64,000 nucleotides of DNA from Populus alba (lineage: Eukaryota > Streptophyta > Magnoliopsida > Malpighiales > Salicaceae): positions 10,946,985 to 11,010,984 of the forward strand of contig NC_133292.1 of assembly GCF_005239225.2 (NCBI RefSeq). The letters run 5' to 3'. Below the pieces are notes generated by a model. It was not told the DNA's origin. It made no database searches and saw nothing but the letters and a program-made list of their open reading frames with translations. A program made the translations under genes and the position numbers. Of this stretch, positions 1 to 13,109 are shown piece after piece (the stretch's first letter is position 1; every line of letters starts with the position of its first letter).

Positions 1-324
1 CTTACCTCTGTCCCTATCCCTATGTTCCCTGCTACTCCTGTGCCAATCCCTCTCTCCATCTCTAGATTGTGACCGATGATGGGACAAACCCCTTTCTTTA
101 CTCCGTTCACGGTCCCTATTCTCATCTCCAGATCTAGATTGCTTCGAACGTCTTCGTTCATCATCACCATCATCCTTATCATCACTCCTACGCTTTGAAC
201 TCCGCAGTCGATCCTTTTCCCTGGATTTCACAATATCACCCTCACCATTAGCAGTTTCTCTCACCTTTGGTGGTTCCGGATTTTCAACTGTTTTCTCTAA
301 GTAGTCATATTCATCAAACTCCAT
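1..324 (-). CDS. RBM39/CC1-like splicing factor, N-terminal part (runs off left edge)
   Basis: The minus strand is open for 108 codons from an ATG at 324-322 to the window edge. The protein begins MEFDEYDYLEKTVEN and continues into a low-complexity tract rich in Arg, Asp, Ser, Glu and Lys with many RS, RD and RE dipeptides. This is the N-terminal design of the plant CC1-like/RBM39 (CAPER) family, whose RRM domains follow further downstream and lie outside the window. Family members are nuclear and work with U2AF-type factors in 3' splice-site choice. The ATG is chosen because an acceptor (intron end GATAG) lies just five bases upstream and the residues after it match the family start. In Arabidopsis the relative is, from memory, At2g16940. 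Without the RRMs another RS-rich protein cannot be fully excluded. Confidence 0.72.
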   Translation of the reverse strand, partial: MEFDEYDYLEKTVENPEPPKVRETANGEGDIVKSREKDRLRSSKRRSDDKDDGDDERRRSKQSRSGDENRDRERSKERGLSHHRSQSRDGERDWHRSSREHRDRDRGK

Positions 325-1010
325 TTTCACTATCGTCCAAACAAAAAACAAACAACCTCACAAAAAACACCTTATTACAACTGCAACCGAAAACAAACAA
401 TAATTTAAATTAATTCCATTTCACAAAATAAAATAAAAAACTTCCGTTATTTGCACAACTCGCCGATAATTTAAAAAAAAAAAGCACACACAATTTCCAA
501 TAACAAATAAAATTTCAATAACAAGATTAGTTCCCATAAGAATATTAGGCTTTGCATTAACTAAGCAAATTAAACCTAATCTAAATCTCCGTAACCCTAA
601 ATGAGCACAGTGACAGCACACAACGCAATTTCTAATCCCACGTTAACTTAAAAACGCTCTGCGTGGCTACGGAGAAACCACAGCAAAGGAATTACTAGTA
701 TTCAGATACCATGAGAGCCGTTTTATTCTAATTTTCCTTCATTTTTTCTCGGAAACCAAACAGGCCGTTAGGTTTTCTAAAAAGAGACGGAAAAGAAATT
801 ATTAACAAAAATGAGGAATATTTGTTACCTGCAAATTAGCAGCCGAGAAGAAGTTGAGCGAGAGAGGTGAAGTAAAGAAAAGACTTGACGATTTAGATTT
901 ATTTTTATTTTTATTGAGCTTGAAAGTGAAGTGCTTTTCTACGTCGCAGAATTTTTTGGATTTCTGTCTCGCTCTCTCGCGGTAGGGTTATTGCGCAAGA
1001 AAGAGTGATT
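325..1010 (-). promoter_or_regulatory. 5' leader with intron and promoter of the RBM39-like gene
   Basis: A 5'UTR intron is supported on the minus strand. The donor CAG|GTAACA has its GT at 828-827, and the acceptor AG sits at 331-330 after a T-rich tract, five bases before the start codon. The leader exon therefore covers about 829 to 900-1000. TC-rich sequence at about 965-985 and 860-875 is typical of plant core promoters. A 5'UTR intron is common in plant splicing-factor genes and often raises expression, but that role is inferred here. The exact transcription start cannot be read from the sequence. Confidence 0.45.
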
Positions 1011-1206
1011 TTGAGGATATTTATATTTGAGTCCCTGGATATTTAGAGATGCTCAACTTTGCCACCTATGTTTAAACTTTCCCAATACTGATCCTATAAT
1101 TTCCCGAAAGTATGGAAGCCGATTAGGCCCAGCTTGATGAATACTCGTTCTATAACCAATCCAAAACAAATCTTACCCTCCTAGCCTAGTGAGAGATGGG
1201 CTTAAG

Positions 1207-1425
1207 CTTACCGTGTTAGAGGGTGTTTGGAAGTGTGGTAGTGGTTGCTTTTCAAATAGTTTTTCGTGCCGAAAAGCATGCCAATAATTTTTTTTATTTT
1301 TAAAAAATCATTTTTGATATCAGCACATCAAAACGATCCAGAAAATACAAACCGCATTTAATTTTAGCAAAAAAAATTAAAATTTTTCAAAAAACAGGTT
1401 GGACCGCAGTCCCAGATGGCCTCTT
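1207..1425. mobile_element. Short inverted-terminal repeat element (MITE-like), copy 1
   Basis: The copy opens with GTGTTTGGAAGTGTGGTAG and closes near ACCGCAGTCCCAGA, an imperfect inverted match. Internal landmarks are TTTTCAAATAGTTTTTCGTG and the string ATCAGCACATCAAAACGAT. The same order of landmarks occurs at 3931-4140 and 7443-7645, so this is a dispersed family of about 200 bp without coding capacity. TIR-based (class II) origin is inferred; no clear target duplication was found. Confidence 0.6.
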
Positions 1426-1440
1426 AGTCAGGTGAGACTA

Positions 1441-1553
<113 letters not shown>

Positions 1554-1725
1554 TTTTGTTTTTCAAAATATCATAAAACAAGGATCTAATATCAGTATGC
1601 AAACTCTTAGAAGTCCTGGATTTATAAATAAAGAAACTTTGAGGGTGATATTAGGAGATTCTTACTTACAGATATTGAAATGGACATTGTGGAATCTAGT
1701 GGGGTTACAATATAATCATACTTGA

Positions 1726-3094
1726 ATGCGGCCATCCGGGCACCATATTATTTTCAATTGGTCCGGGCTTTAAATGTAGAGTATAGGCCTAGAAGGTCTG
1801 TTTATTGAATTGAAAAACTTAGCCCATGTAATGGTGTTTGCATGGGCTAGGGGAGATATATTAGTCAAAATAGGATTGGTTTGTCATTGGTTAAATGGGC
1901 TATTCTAATAACCCATCATTAAACAAGATTCTTTATTTAAAAAAAAAAACAGTAGTTTACTTTTGAAAAATAATTAAAAAAGGTTTCCATTAAAATAATC
2001 AAGACTACCTGGTTTTGATTCTATCTGCCGTTTGTTGTTGTGGTGGCTAAAAACCCACTGCAATTATAATGGTATTGTAAGGGTCTGTAATGGAATGTGT
2101 TACAAGCTGATTTGAATGGTGTTTTTTTTTTTTTTTAATTATATTAAAATAATATTATTTTATTTAAAAAAAATATTTTGATATTAATATATTAAAAAAT
2201 CCAAAAACACCTGAAACAATTATTTAAAACAAAAAAAAAACTCAAAAACATAATTTTACCGCAATATCAAACGATGCTTAAGAGTTGCGAAACATTTAAT
2301 AGGGTGTTATGAAGAAAAAAGTTAGTAGTTTTGGATTTATTAATTTTTATACAACCACCCTTACAATAGTAAAACTCGACCTGAGTTTAACTCGGTAAAG
2401 AATTTAGGTGTTTGGGTCAACTCATGTTTTGCCAGATGAATCTGGATCTCGACTCTAAAAAAGGAAAGAGAAAAAATTCTTGTCTGATTTTTTTTAATTC
2501 AATTATGGAATTCTCTTCAAAAAAGCATAAGAACTAACAACTTTATTAGAAAGTGAAGAGGTTCACTTTTCTAGCAGTTTGAACGGATAAGATTGGTTGC
2601 GTGGTTTCAGTTGGAGATGGGATTGCACGTGTTTGTGGTAAAAATGGTGAATTTGCCAACGATTTGTCTTGTTCTTTTGTTAAAGAATTCCTTGAGTATG
2701 TTTGGGCCTGAATGGATCAGTAAAAATTAGTTAAAATTAAAATTTGTTTCTGATCCAGTTTATAAGTCAATTATTTTCCAAATCAACTCTGAGTTATATT
2801 TTTATTATTATGTAGTTAAATAAAAAAAATTAAAAAACAAGTTATTAATTTTAATAAAATTTATTATCCGGTTTGCGAGTTTGACATGTTAAATCAGGTT
2901 ATCCAATTCACGAATTTAACGAGTTTATCCATTAAACATGATATACTTGTTTTTTTATATATATAATTTTTGGCTCTTTAATTTTTCTAATTGTTTTTTT
3001 TTTCTCATTCAATGTTCAATTAGATTGAAAATGAGACTCGTAATTTATTAATTTCTACTTTTTATATGATGATCTCAAACAAACATTTTATTTT
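1726..3094. other. Gene-free AT-rich stretch with decayed TIR-type repeat at about 2095-2285
   Basis: No coding region is supported. About 2095-2285 holds a degraded AT-rich inverted-terminal element: a T-run, the ATTAAAATAATATT core and a TACCGCAATATCAAACGAT-like end. The rest is AT-rich sequence with repeat-like phrases around TCAACTCATG and TTTGACATGTT that I cannot classify. Confidence 0.5.
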
Positions 3095-3320
3095 TTAAAT
3101 TGGTCATTGATTTTCAATCATCTAGTTTTATCACAAAATTAAAATAATAAAGTTATCAAATTCATTGAAGTTCATGACTCGGGTCACAAGATAACAAAAA
3201 TCGATCAAATTTGGCATCGTCTCAATATGAAAAAAAAAAAACAATTGTAGTTTTAAAGTTTTTTAAAAAGTTATGTCATATTTTTACTGATTATTCAAGT
3301 TATTTTTTGAACCCGTTAAA
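3095..3320 (+). repeat. Unclassified dispersed repeat, copy in plus orientation
   Basis: The stretch with TTCAATCATCTAGTTTTATC, AATTCATTGAAGTTCATGAC and TCGGGTCAC recurs in reverse orientation at about 61140-61330, and its TCATGA-GTCAC part also near 33680-33840. The matching order over roughly 200 bp shows a common dispersed repeat. No coding capacity or terminal structure was found, so its class is unknown. Confidence 0.5.
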
Positions 3321-3930
3321 TTGAATAATACAATCTGGATTAGACCTCACGAAATTTAATTTAAAATCCAAGTTAGATATGGAACAGAGTTGATAAATTT
3401 CAAGATCAAACTGTTTAATTAAATTTAATAATACTGCTAAAAAAAATCTTTATACTCTTAATATATATAAAATTCAATCCACAGCAGAACCCAGGAAAAT
3501 ATACTTTGATCATATGTATAACCGATTTCATCGCGAGGCATAAAAGCGTTTAAAGACTACCAGATTTGTTTTGCAAAGCTTGATATATAGTATCCGGATG
3601 AATCATGTCTAGGATTATTATTTCTTAAACCACTGCCACTCCATTATTAGAAAGGCTAGTCCAAGAATTGGGCACTAAATTATTATTTTTAGTCTAAAAG
3701 AATCCACGTATTGCATCATATAATGCATTAAAAAAAAAGGTGCAAGATTTGAATCGGAACCTTTTACTTTTTGTGGGAAATTTGCCATATGGGTCATGAT
3801 CCAGCAAACCACTCACCTAAAACGAAATTAATTAATCCAATTCTCTCCCATTATGCCTCAACCCAACACCAAAAAACACATCTAGCAGGGAAGAATTCCA
3901 CAACGAGGCATTAATCCTAAAATAAAATAG

Positions 3931-4140
3931 GTGTTTGGGAGTGCGGTAGCGGTTACTTTTCAAATAGCTTTTCGTGTCTAAAAACATGTCAATAATGTTT
4001 TTTTATTTTTTAAAAATTATTTTTGATATCAGCACATCAAAACGATTTAAAAAGTATAAACCGCACTCAATTTTAATAAAAAATTTTTTTTTTTGAAATT
4101 TTTCAAAAAACAGGTGGAACCTCAATACCAAACAAAGCAT
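3931..4140. mobile_element. Short inverted-terminal repeat element, copy 2
   Basis: Starts GGTGTTTGGGAGTGCGGTAG and ends near CCTCAATACCAAACAAAGC, whose reverse complement matches the start imperfectly. The centre shows TTTTTGATATCAGCACATCA followed by AAAACGAT as in the copies at 1207 and 7443. Two nearly full-length copies with the same ends define the element borders well. Confidence 0.65.
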
Positions 4141-5656
4141 GATAAAGGATTGGACCAGAGCCACCGGCTTCTTCGAGCATGCATGAAAAGGATTGTAGGG
4201 TTACCACGATACAAGATCACTGTATTCTCATAAAGAAAGTGGAGCTTCCCAGCTTCCTGCAAGTAATCAATGACCATGTCCTGATTACTTGTTTAATTAT
4301 TTTTATATTTTAAAAGTATTTTAAAGTATTAATATTAAAAATAATTTTAAAAAAATAAAAAACATATATTATAATAATTTTTTAAATAAAAAACATTTTA
4401 AAAATCAGCTGACATCACAGCTTCAAGAACCATCTTCATTAGAGGGAGGGTTACCTAGTTGCATTGATTAGGTCATTAGACAAACAATGATACGATAGGT
4501 AAATTAGTTATCCATCGCCATCAAGGTTGAAATGTTTTTATAGTAACCGGTTTTTAATTCTTAGTGTCATAATTACGCGCAATACTTTTTGATTGTTCAT
4601 GGTCCCTTCAGTCGACGATAATCCCCTCTGCCCGATCTCAAAGAAACCTCTTTTCTTCCAATGATGTCATTTGACTAGCAAGGGGTGCTAAGAAAATGTT
4701 TATAAACGAAAAGGAAGTGAGAAAATATTCATCAAATTAAGAAGAAAAACTTGCAATAGAAAAGATTTATATTCTAAATGACCAATACCTGCTTAAAAAC
4801 ACAATCATTTTTGCCTGCAAATAATAACTCATTGCAAACACGTTTATTTACTTGATGGACAATGTCAAGCCTAAAAACAAATAACGAGAATAAGTTTTGA
4901 CGCATTAGATATGAAATCCAACAAACACAGACTCAACCATTGATTTTGGCTTAATTTAAAGTGTAATTATGGTTATAGTTATTTTTTAAAATATTTTTTA
5001 CCTGAAAATATATTAAAATAATATTTTTATTTTATTTTTTAAAAATAATTTTTAATATTAACATATTAAAATAATATAAAAATACTAAAATAATATTAAT
5101 TTAAAACAAAAAAAATATACATGCCATCATTATCAAGACAACTTTAAGCATAGCTTTAACCTGGCTTAGATGAAGGTGAACAGGCAATGTTAAACTAAGC
5201 TCTAAAAACAATAATTGTGGACTCGTTTTGGCTTTATTTATATTTGTGATGAAAAATATTTTTAAAAAATAAATTTTTTGTTTTAAATTATTATAATATG
5301 CTATATCAAAAGTATTTTTTTAAAAAATATAAAATAAATATTATTTTAAAACATTTTCATTTAAATATCAATCAATTCGAGAATATCAAAAGGTATTTTA
5401 GTGTCATGTGGATTTGGTGCAGAATAAAACTCTTCATATAGTAGATATTAAGGTTCTTTCACGTTAATGTGATGTGAAATTGGCCTAAATTTCTCAAGAC
5501 TTCAACTGAAACCTGGTCCATTAATTATTGAAATCATGACAATAAATTGAAGGATGAAACATCTTGTCCAATTAAAATGATGCCCACAAGAACCAACGAC
5601 TAATTCGTGGGAGCATCTTGCTAAATTTTTCTCAGTGGAAAATGACTCCTCACCAT
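4141..5656. other. Gene-free stretch with AT-rich decayed repeats
   Basis: No coding region is supported. About 4290-4400, 4965-5160 and 5220-5360 carry AT-rich tracts with the ATTAAAATAATATT-type core found in other decayed TIR elements here. The remaining sequence is featureless to inspection. Confidence 0.45.
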
Positions 5657-5844
5657 GCAAACACCAGCTTCTTTTTTTTTTTTATTTATTTACATGGGTG
5701 TCCGGGCTAGCTTGCGTGTACCACGACTAATCCCACGGCTCACTGAATATCCTGCAAATCCAGTGAACCACCGCAGTTTTCAACCGCTAGGTCAAGACCT
5801 CAAGTGCTTTTAAATGACCTCAACCGCTGGGCAAACACCAGCTT
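5657..5844 (-). mobile_element. SINE retrotransposon with 14-bp target-site duplication
   Basis: A 160-bp insertion (5671-5830) is bounded by a perfect direct repeat GCAAACACCAGCTT at 5657-5670 and 5831-5844. On the minus strand it begins CCCAGCGGTTGAGGTC, has a second AGCGGTTGA box A-like motif and a degenerate box B (GGTTCACTGG), continues through GCCGTGGGATTAGTCG and ends GACACCCATG followed by an A-rich tail (seen as a T-run on plus). Internal pol III promoter-like boxes, a 3' A tail and a long target duplication are the hallmarks of a SINE. The exact target duplication suggests a fairly recent insertion. SINE families of this build are known in Salicaceae; the subfamily was not assigned. 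Confidence 0.85.
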
Positions 5845-7442
5845 TTAATCTGCCTCCTCCTTGACCCACGCTCAATTAATCGAAAAGGCATTAATTGACC
5901 CCAGAGACCAGTAGCAATTCAAAGGAATCGTGATTTCAAGAGTTCATCCAAATAAGAACAAAAAAGAACTTGTCCTCTTGCCTTTTTCTGCAAGTTGAGT
6001 TTTTATTTTTATTTTTTTTAATTCAGTATAATATTTCCCACGCTATGATAAACCTTTGTCCCTAGAACAATATCGATGCCTCTGATCACGATGCGATTTC
6101 CTGTGCCCAGAACAGGCGAGGAACAAGATACATAGTCGCAAGAATAATCATAAAAAGAGAATATTATCCTTGAAATTGAAACCATTGTGCATAACATTTG
6201 AGAGAAGAGCATAGTGATATCAATATACAGTAGAGTTTGAGCCTTGAATTATTACACGATTTTGAAAAAATATCATTACTAAAGAAACCAAGTACTAGCA
6301 GTGGTTGAGACGGGGAGCTGGCAAGAGCCCTGATCCTGTAAGAAAATGTTTTTTTCAGTTTTTTTTTTTTGATAATATTTATAATTTTAGTAGTAAAGTA
6401 ATTGAAATTTTAGCTTTTTTAGAATAATTTTTTTAATTTAGTTCTTTTGATTTTTTTTTTCTTGCTTTGTCACGGAGTACTGTCAGGAAAAAAGAAATAA
6501 CACGTAAATACAAATATGTTTTTGAGATAATTTTAAAATGAGTTTTTTTATAAAAAAAAAACAAGAAGGACGAGAGGCTTGTCTTTTACGTTGGAATAAT
6601 CTCCATCTTTGTCTTTAATTAAACCTAACCTTGACTAGAATATGATTAAAGAAATAAAAAGCTGAACTGTTTATCATTAGCAAACTAATAATGGAGATAA
6701 TCAGAAAACCACAAACCATTCAAATCTTGATCATGAAGATGTGGACGGATTAATTAAACCACCTGCTAATTTTTTATACTTTCTCCTGAGATAAAATTTG
6801 CTTAACAGGCATGAACAGGCTCGCCCTGCCCCGGTACACATGCAAAACCTTGATATACTTGGACAATAATTCAACTTTCCAAAGCAATTCTATATATTTT
6901 TTCTTTGTATACTTTTATATGTTTGTTTTCCAAGTCATTTTCAACATACTCCCCTGGTTGCCATCCCCTCTCATCGAATAAACAGGAATTTAATTAATTC
7001 TATAAACACAGTACAGAAACGTGCAGGAAGAGGATGGATACGTCTCTTAACTTTTTGCACTGAGTCCATTCTTTCAACCGCAAGCTTTGACATTTGACAC
7101 CCATCAATCTTTGAAGCTTGAAAAAAATGCTAAGAAAAAACTATATATAGCTAACAATAATGATAGAATGCTAATCACCCTCTAGCATTTAGTAATTTTC
7201 CAAATTAATGGTGCAATGTATAGTTTCCTTGATCTTGACCTTGAAAGAGATGTCGAATTCCAGAAAACGAAGTCAATGTTTTGAATTTGGAATAAATATA
7301 TTTATTAAAGCAAATTGACCATTTCTTAGAATTTTTAGTTGACAATTCTCCCGAGTAAATTCCCATACATGAAGTAGTGATTGCAACAAGTATCATCCAC
7401 AAACTAGAAAAACAGCCAGAAATTTTTATCCTTTCACATAAG
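5845..7442. other. Gene-free stretch
   Basis: Only short open frames without recognisable similarity or coding-like composition occur. No RNA gene or structured repeat was seen. Confidence 0.4.
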
Positions 7443-7645
7443 AACGTGTTTGATAGTATGGTATCGATTACTTTTTAAATAATTTTTCATGTCGAAATGC
7501 ATGCTAATAATTTTTTTTATTTTTAAAAAATTATTTTTAACATCAGCATATCAAAACGATCCAAAAAGTACAAACCACATTAAATTTTAACAAAAAAAAA
7601 ATTTTTTTTTTTAAATTTGTTGGGAATTTCCAAACATGCTCTAAA
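7443..7645. mobile_element. Short inverted-terminal repeat element, copy 3
   Basis: Begins GTGTTTGATAGTATGGTATCG and carries TTTTTAACATCAGCATATCA and AAAACGATCC at the same spacing as copies 1 and 2, ending near TTTCCAAACATGC. It is more diverged than copy 2. A second AT-rich decayed element follows at about 7660-7870. Confidence 0.55.
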
Positions 7646-7870
7646 GGGCTGGAAACGTAGCTTTCAACGAGGTTTGAATAGTATTTAGTATTAGATATTG
7701 TGTTAAAGATTATTTTTAAAAATATTTTTTATTTAAAAATATATTAAAATAATATATTTTTTATTTTTTGAAATTTATTTTTAATACTAACCCATTAAAA
7801 TGATATAAAATAATTAATAAATTTAAAATTTTAAAAAATTAAAAGTAATTTTTAGTCGTCAAAATAAATA

Positions 7871-10800
7871 CACTCGTGACAAGGAGCTGGGAGGAGTCCA
7901 TACATTCCAAGTCAGGGGTCAAAGTGATGTGAAGCGCCAACCACATCCCAAATCCCAAAAACCCAGGCATAAACTAAAATTTATTGAACGTGTAATGTGA
8001 GGACAGTGACCCATTCAAGATAAATGAAATAAGAATTATTTTCAAAGGATTACCAGTAAAAATAAAAGCTCATGGACGTTGTTCCGAGGGAGGCCATAAC
8101 CAAGCTGTGCTCATTGTTAAACCCTTGATTAGTATTAAGTTTTACTATTAATTATTTAATAATTCATTGACCCTCGTTCCATGAATGTGAAACTCAACAG
8201 TTTAAACAAAAATAAATCTTGAGTTGAACATAGACCACGCCAACCACATTGTTTTTTTTGGGACATGATTTTTATCTACCTGGTTGGGAGTGTGTTTACG
8301 GTTATTTTATTATAAAAATCATGATAAAAGTTACATGTTTTATAATAAAATATGTTCTAAATCTCCCTCAATTAAAAAAAAAATAAAAAAATCCCATGTG
8401 CATTATCTTTTATCCTGTTCTAGCCATGATTCTGTGGTGCTATAGTTAGGATAATATTGAACTCCTCATTAATTCTCCCAAGAACGGTTCACGATTTACC
8501 TGATCATTGCACTCCCTTGTCTTGTGGAAAAGAAATCTTAGTCCGGGCCCAATTGAACCGGACCTCCAATTATTTCTAAGCTGTTTGCCTTCTATCATTG
8601 TTGTTTTTTTTTTATTCACATTATTGAGAGTTATCTTATCTGCATTTGTGGTCGATCAAAGGGTAGGGATTTCTTATACTACCAACGTGGCAATCTTTAG
8701 ACTTCAAGATGTCAATAATGTGAAGGTAGCATAGCCAGTTCCATGCTCCTATGATCTGAGCTCAATTCCCAGCTGGAAACCCTGATATAGCCTTTGAAGT
8801 TTGAACAAATGATATGAAATCAAAAGATTGATCTGTCCTTTGTTGCGCCACATTTAATTTAGATGTTAGGTAAAAGGGCAAATCTATTTCTGCCTTCTCT
8901 TCTCCATCTACACAGATCTTCCATACCAGTCATACAGATAGTATCGCATCCAAAATAATTAAATCAGTGATTTAATATTGAAAACGAAGACTCGTTCAGG
9001 GTAAGATGTTTCCCTTCGTCTTGGTGCTGTTAGTCCACATCCCAAGATACACGAGCCCCCCATTTTTTTTATTTATAAAAAGAGTTACATCAGATCGACC
9101 GTTTCATGTTCAAATCATGCAATAATTTGGTTTTTATCCCATATTATCATCGTCTCTATAGTAAAAAGATCAATTCTTTCTATGAAAAAAAGGCCAGCAT
9201 CATCTAGCTACAAGGCGAGGAAACAAGACCCACGAGCTTTAACTGGAAAGGCATGTCATGTGGAAACCATAAAAAGGGAAGAGGAAAAAGGAATAGTTAC
9301 TTTGGCCAACTTACCGTCTTAATTCAATTCACTGTCCCTTTTAGGTCATATACGAAGTCGAAATGCAATGAAAAAAGAAACAAAGCAAAAGACAAGCTTG
9401 CTCTCTTGATGTAGAAGTGGCCCCGAGCTTCATGACAATGAAACCCGATGACCAAGTTCAATGGCAAACTGGCAGTCCTGTTGGCCTATGTACTTTTTAA
9501 GGGAATAGCATAATTTAACAGCGTGTAGGGCTACAAGGTGATCCCTATTTCAACAACTTGATCCATAAAATGGTAAGAAAGATGTCATGTCACCGGCCAT
9601 TCTTCACAGTAATTTCACACTTTTCAGCGATTCTTCTCCTTCTCAGATATCCATGGCAGGCTACTCGAGATTCAAGAACAATGAGAACAATGTGGTGAAG
9701 TCTGAGCATTGTAAAGGCAATTCAATTTGTCCTAGCAGGGCCATGGGACACTCTGATGTGTCCCCACTCAGGCAAGTATTCAATTCACCGAATGCAATGA
9801 ATGTGTTGCTTTCAACTTAACTGTAACAATCATCTCTGTATATGGTTTATAAAGGCACATTAACATCTATAAGCCAAATATGTGCTTCCGCTACCAATTA
9901 TTATGGACTTATTATGATTCTGCAGAAGAAAAGGCATAATCTTTTCTTGGTAACGCGGTCCATTTTTAATTTTTTGTAGGCTCTTTGGCCTGGATATGAT
10001 CCACTTGCAATGTAATTTCCAACTCGTGTAACGTCGTTGCTATAATAACTCGACACATGTTCTTAATTAACCGTTTAGTGTCAGTTAGGTTTTGCAGCAA
10101 TCCATTAAGAGCTGCAGCCAGTATAATTTCTGCCTGGTCACCTAAAAATACCACTCTTGACGCAGTATACTTGCTAGCCATCATTACCATGGCAGCTAAA
10201 TTACCTGGTTTAGCCACATGAGCAAGTTTAAATGGGGGTTAGCTTGATGATTAAGAGATATGACCATGTACGTAGGAGTATGGTACTGTTTGTGAATTCT
10301 AAGGGAAAATAGAGATGCCCATCTCCTAGATCTTGTAGCTGGCTCCCATTATCGTGTTCTTCTCCATGGAGAAGGAGGGTGACCTTTGATAACGACCAAA
10401 CAATTCCCACTATTGGATACCAAACAATCCACAGTTGATGAATCATGTCATCTTATCAAATTCTCTGAAAACGATTATAATTGACTATATATATATACAG
10501 GGCCACTTGCGCATGTTAGCAAGCACCATATCCAAGCATTACATTAATGTTATTGAACTGGTGCCATCCTGTCCACTCCTCCCCTCTCTATTTTGACACC
10601 ATTTATGGACTGTAGGCTACGAACAAAAAAAAATTGAACTTTTGTTGGAGGTGTCAACAAGATAAGAGAGCCCAAATCTTGCATAACCCTTTATTTTTCT
10701 CTAGCTTCCTTCATTTTCTCACATGATTTCAGTATATTAATTACCATCTGCCTGCTGTTTCGAGACAAAAATAAATAAATAATAGAGACAAACGAAACGA

Positions 10801-12629
10801 GTACATACTTGTCTTTTACCTTTTATTTTAAAAGAATAAAAATTCATTCTAATTTTTTTTTTCTATTTCTCAAATCAAACATGTTTTTATCTATTCTTTC
10901 CTTCAACACCAGTCAAAAGTAATATCACAGCACTATTTTTAGCTACACCAATTTTGGTGGGAGGGGTCCTCATCAGATTTGAGCATAGGTGCCTATGCTG
11001 ACAAGCTAGCTAATTCAATGGAGAAGCTGACTTGTTATTTTGCTCAATGTAGCGTGTGGGGATAAGGCAAGTTGAAGTGTTAGTTTTGTCAAGGAGGGGG
11101 TGAAGGACCCCTCAGGCAAGGGGCGGAGACAGGGAATTTTTTTTCCAATCCCTCCCTTGATAATATTAATATATTTAGCCTAAATAATAAAATAACTAAC
11201 ATTTTAATCCCTTTTAATTCTATTTTCTGACTCCGTCCCTGCCTCAGTCCCTCACCCTTGTGAAGTACAAATTAATGGAGGGTAAATGAATGATGAAATC
11301 AAAATGATTTCAGCATATAGTAGGATTCCGGGATGAATTGTTCAGAGCCACTCGTTTTATGCCAAATTATCGACAGGTCTTTTTGATAGCATAAGCTCAA
11401 GAAGCACGTCCAAATATTATGAAAGACAGAATCTTGACATAGGAGGGCATTTATTCCCGTGAAAGGAGCTTCTGTATATCTTTTATAAGTAAGAAGATAT
11501 ATATATTTTCTACTCTCCTCTTCTTCAACCCAAACCCCGTGGAATTCCTCCCTGAACCTTGTAGTTTGCTTGCGATTAAAGGCCTGTTTAATTTGCAGTA
11601 CTAGACTTTTTGTTTGAATTAATTAAGTTGTGTTTGGTTAATATTCAAGAATTAAAAAAGAATAGATGTAAAAATCATGAAAACAATGAAGATTATGATA
11701 TAAAAATAAATGTGTATTTGAAATCATTTTGAAGTGAGTTTTTATAATTTTAAAATAAAAAAGAAATTAGAACGTGTTATTTCAGTCCATAACTTTTTTT
11801 TATTTCAATATAATAATCAAACGCTATTTTACAAAAAATACCTTAATTTGGTTTTGGTGCAATATTGTAAGTTGTTTTGATGTTGTTTTCTTGAGATGTA
11901 GAAAATACAAAGAAGCCCTTTATTCTTATTCTAGTGAGGCACATACACAAAATATAATTAATATAAGAATTTATAATCACATGAAAACAAATCTTCCATC
12001 TAGAAGATGTGTTGCTTGACACACCATTGGATTGTATCTTCCAAATAATATTTCTTATTGTTTAGCACCGATCAATTTAAATTTTCTGAACAAATATATT
12101 GAGATGTTGATCCAAATAAATGCTAATTAAGATGATAAATTGATTTATTTTTATATTATTATCTAAATATTTAAGTTTCACGATGTAAATATCATGAGGA
12201 GTCTCATACATTCCAGTATAGGTAATTTGATTAAAAGCTGATTAGAAAAATATTTAATTTGATCACACAAATATCAATTCAAAAATATGTATCTCATTTT
12301 TACTAAACTTAAATTAATTTAGTGGGTTAACTTAGTGATTTGTCGACTCATAACTTAATTTAAATCGGGGTTTTCTTAAACAGTTTTAAATATTAGTCCG
12401 ATCAAACTCGAATGATAACAAATTAGATTAATTTTAAAGACTTTTTTTTACTATTTTTATCGAATGATGCTATTTTAGTTTTTCTTTTTAATTTATATAC
12501 AAAACGTTGTTGTTTTGGGATTGATTTAGCAACCCGAATTAATCCCTAACGAAATCAAACTCCAAGTCTTTAACCAGTCATATCTGACAGCTATAATCTA
12601 ACTTAAACGTGAAAAAAGAAAAAAACAAA
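7871..12629. other. Long gene-poor stretch; only weak small open frames
   Basis: No gene is convincingly supported. Open frames at 9587-9820 (plus, 77 codons, ATG start) and 9966-10217 and 10228-10446 (minus) are the least repeat-like, but none shows a family motif, a splice partner or an evident promoter. A short inverted motif pair, GGGGCGGAGACAGG at about 11119 and CTGACTCCGTCCCTG at about 11228, suggests a small decayed element at 11115-11245. About 12050-12600 is AT-rich repeat-like sequence. Confidence 0.35.
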
Positions 12630-12931
12630 TGTTATGCCCACGGAATAAACAAAAACGCACAGAATTAGAAGAGCAGTATCTGGAAGAGATTAAACACGTA
12701 GATCATGAGCAACGCAAGTTGGTTAATGGTAGTTATACTAGCTAGTTAGAATGTAGCTAAAGGGAGGGAAAATCATTGAGCAACAGCAGCTTTAGCTGCA
12801 TTGTATAAATGATGTAATGTCAATAATGCGAAGAGAAATAAAATAAAGATTACAATTCATTCTCTTGTATTCTTTATTCATTTCTCTTTATTTTCTTATA
12901 CTTTACTTATTATTATATATCAAACCTCACT
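12630..12931 (+). repeat. 5' LTR of a Ty3/Gypsy remnant
   Basis: Begins TGTTATGCCC and ends at CAAACCTCAC. It shares phrases in the same order with 15135-15432: AGAGCAG..CTGGAA, AGATTAAACA, TCATGAGC, AAATGATGTAATG and AAGATTACAATT. It is followed directly by CGGTATCAAAGCC, a primer-binding site close to the tRNA-Met type. The two LTRs differ at many positions, so the insertion is old. Confidence 0.75.
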
Positions 12932-13109
12932 ATCGGTATCAAAGCCTACACAAGAGCGAGGCCATTCACTTGTATCCAAACAAAATGGTGGAAAACAACA
13001 AATTTAAAGTTATTGATGAACATTGTACAAGACTTGATGAATAACTGCGGAGCATTGTAGCTTACAAAATAAAATTACCAGAAGGAATCGAAGCTCAATA
13101 CACCATGCC

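Noticed and set aside
9587..9820. Small plus-strand open frame with ATG start
   Set aside because: Length alone is not evidence; no motif, splice partner or promoter was recognised, so it is only mentioned in the gene-poor stretch.
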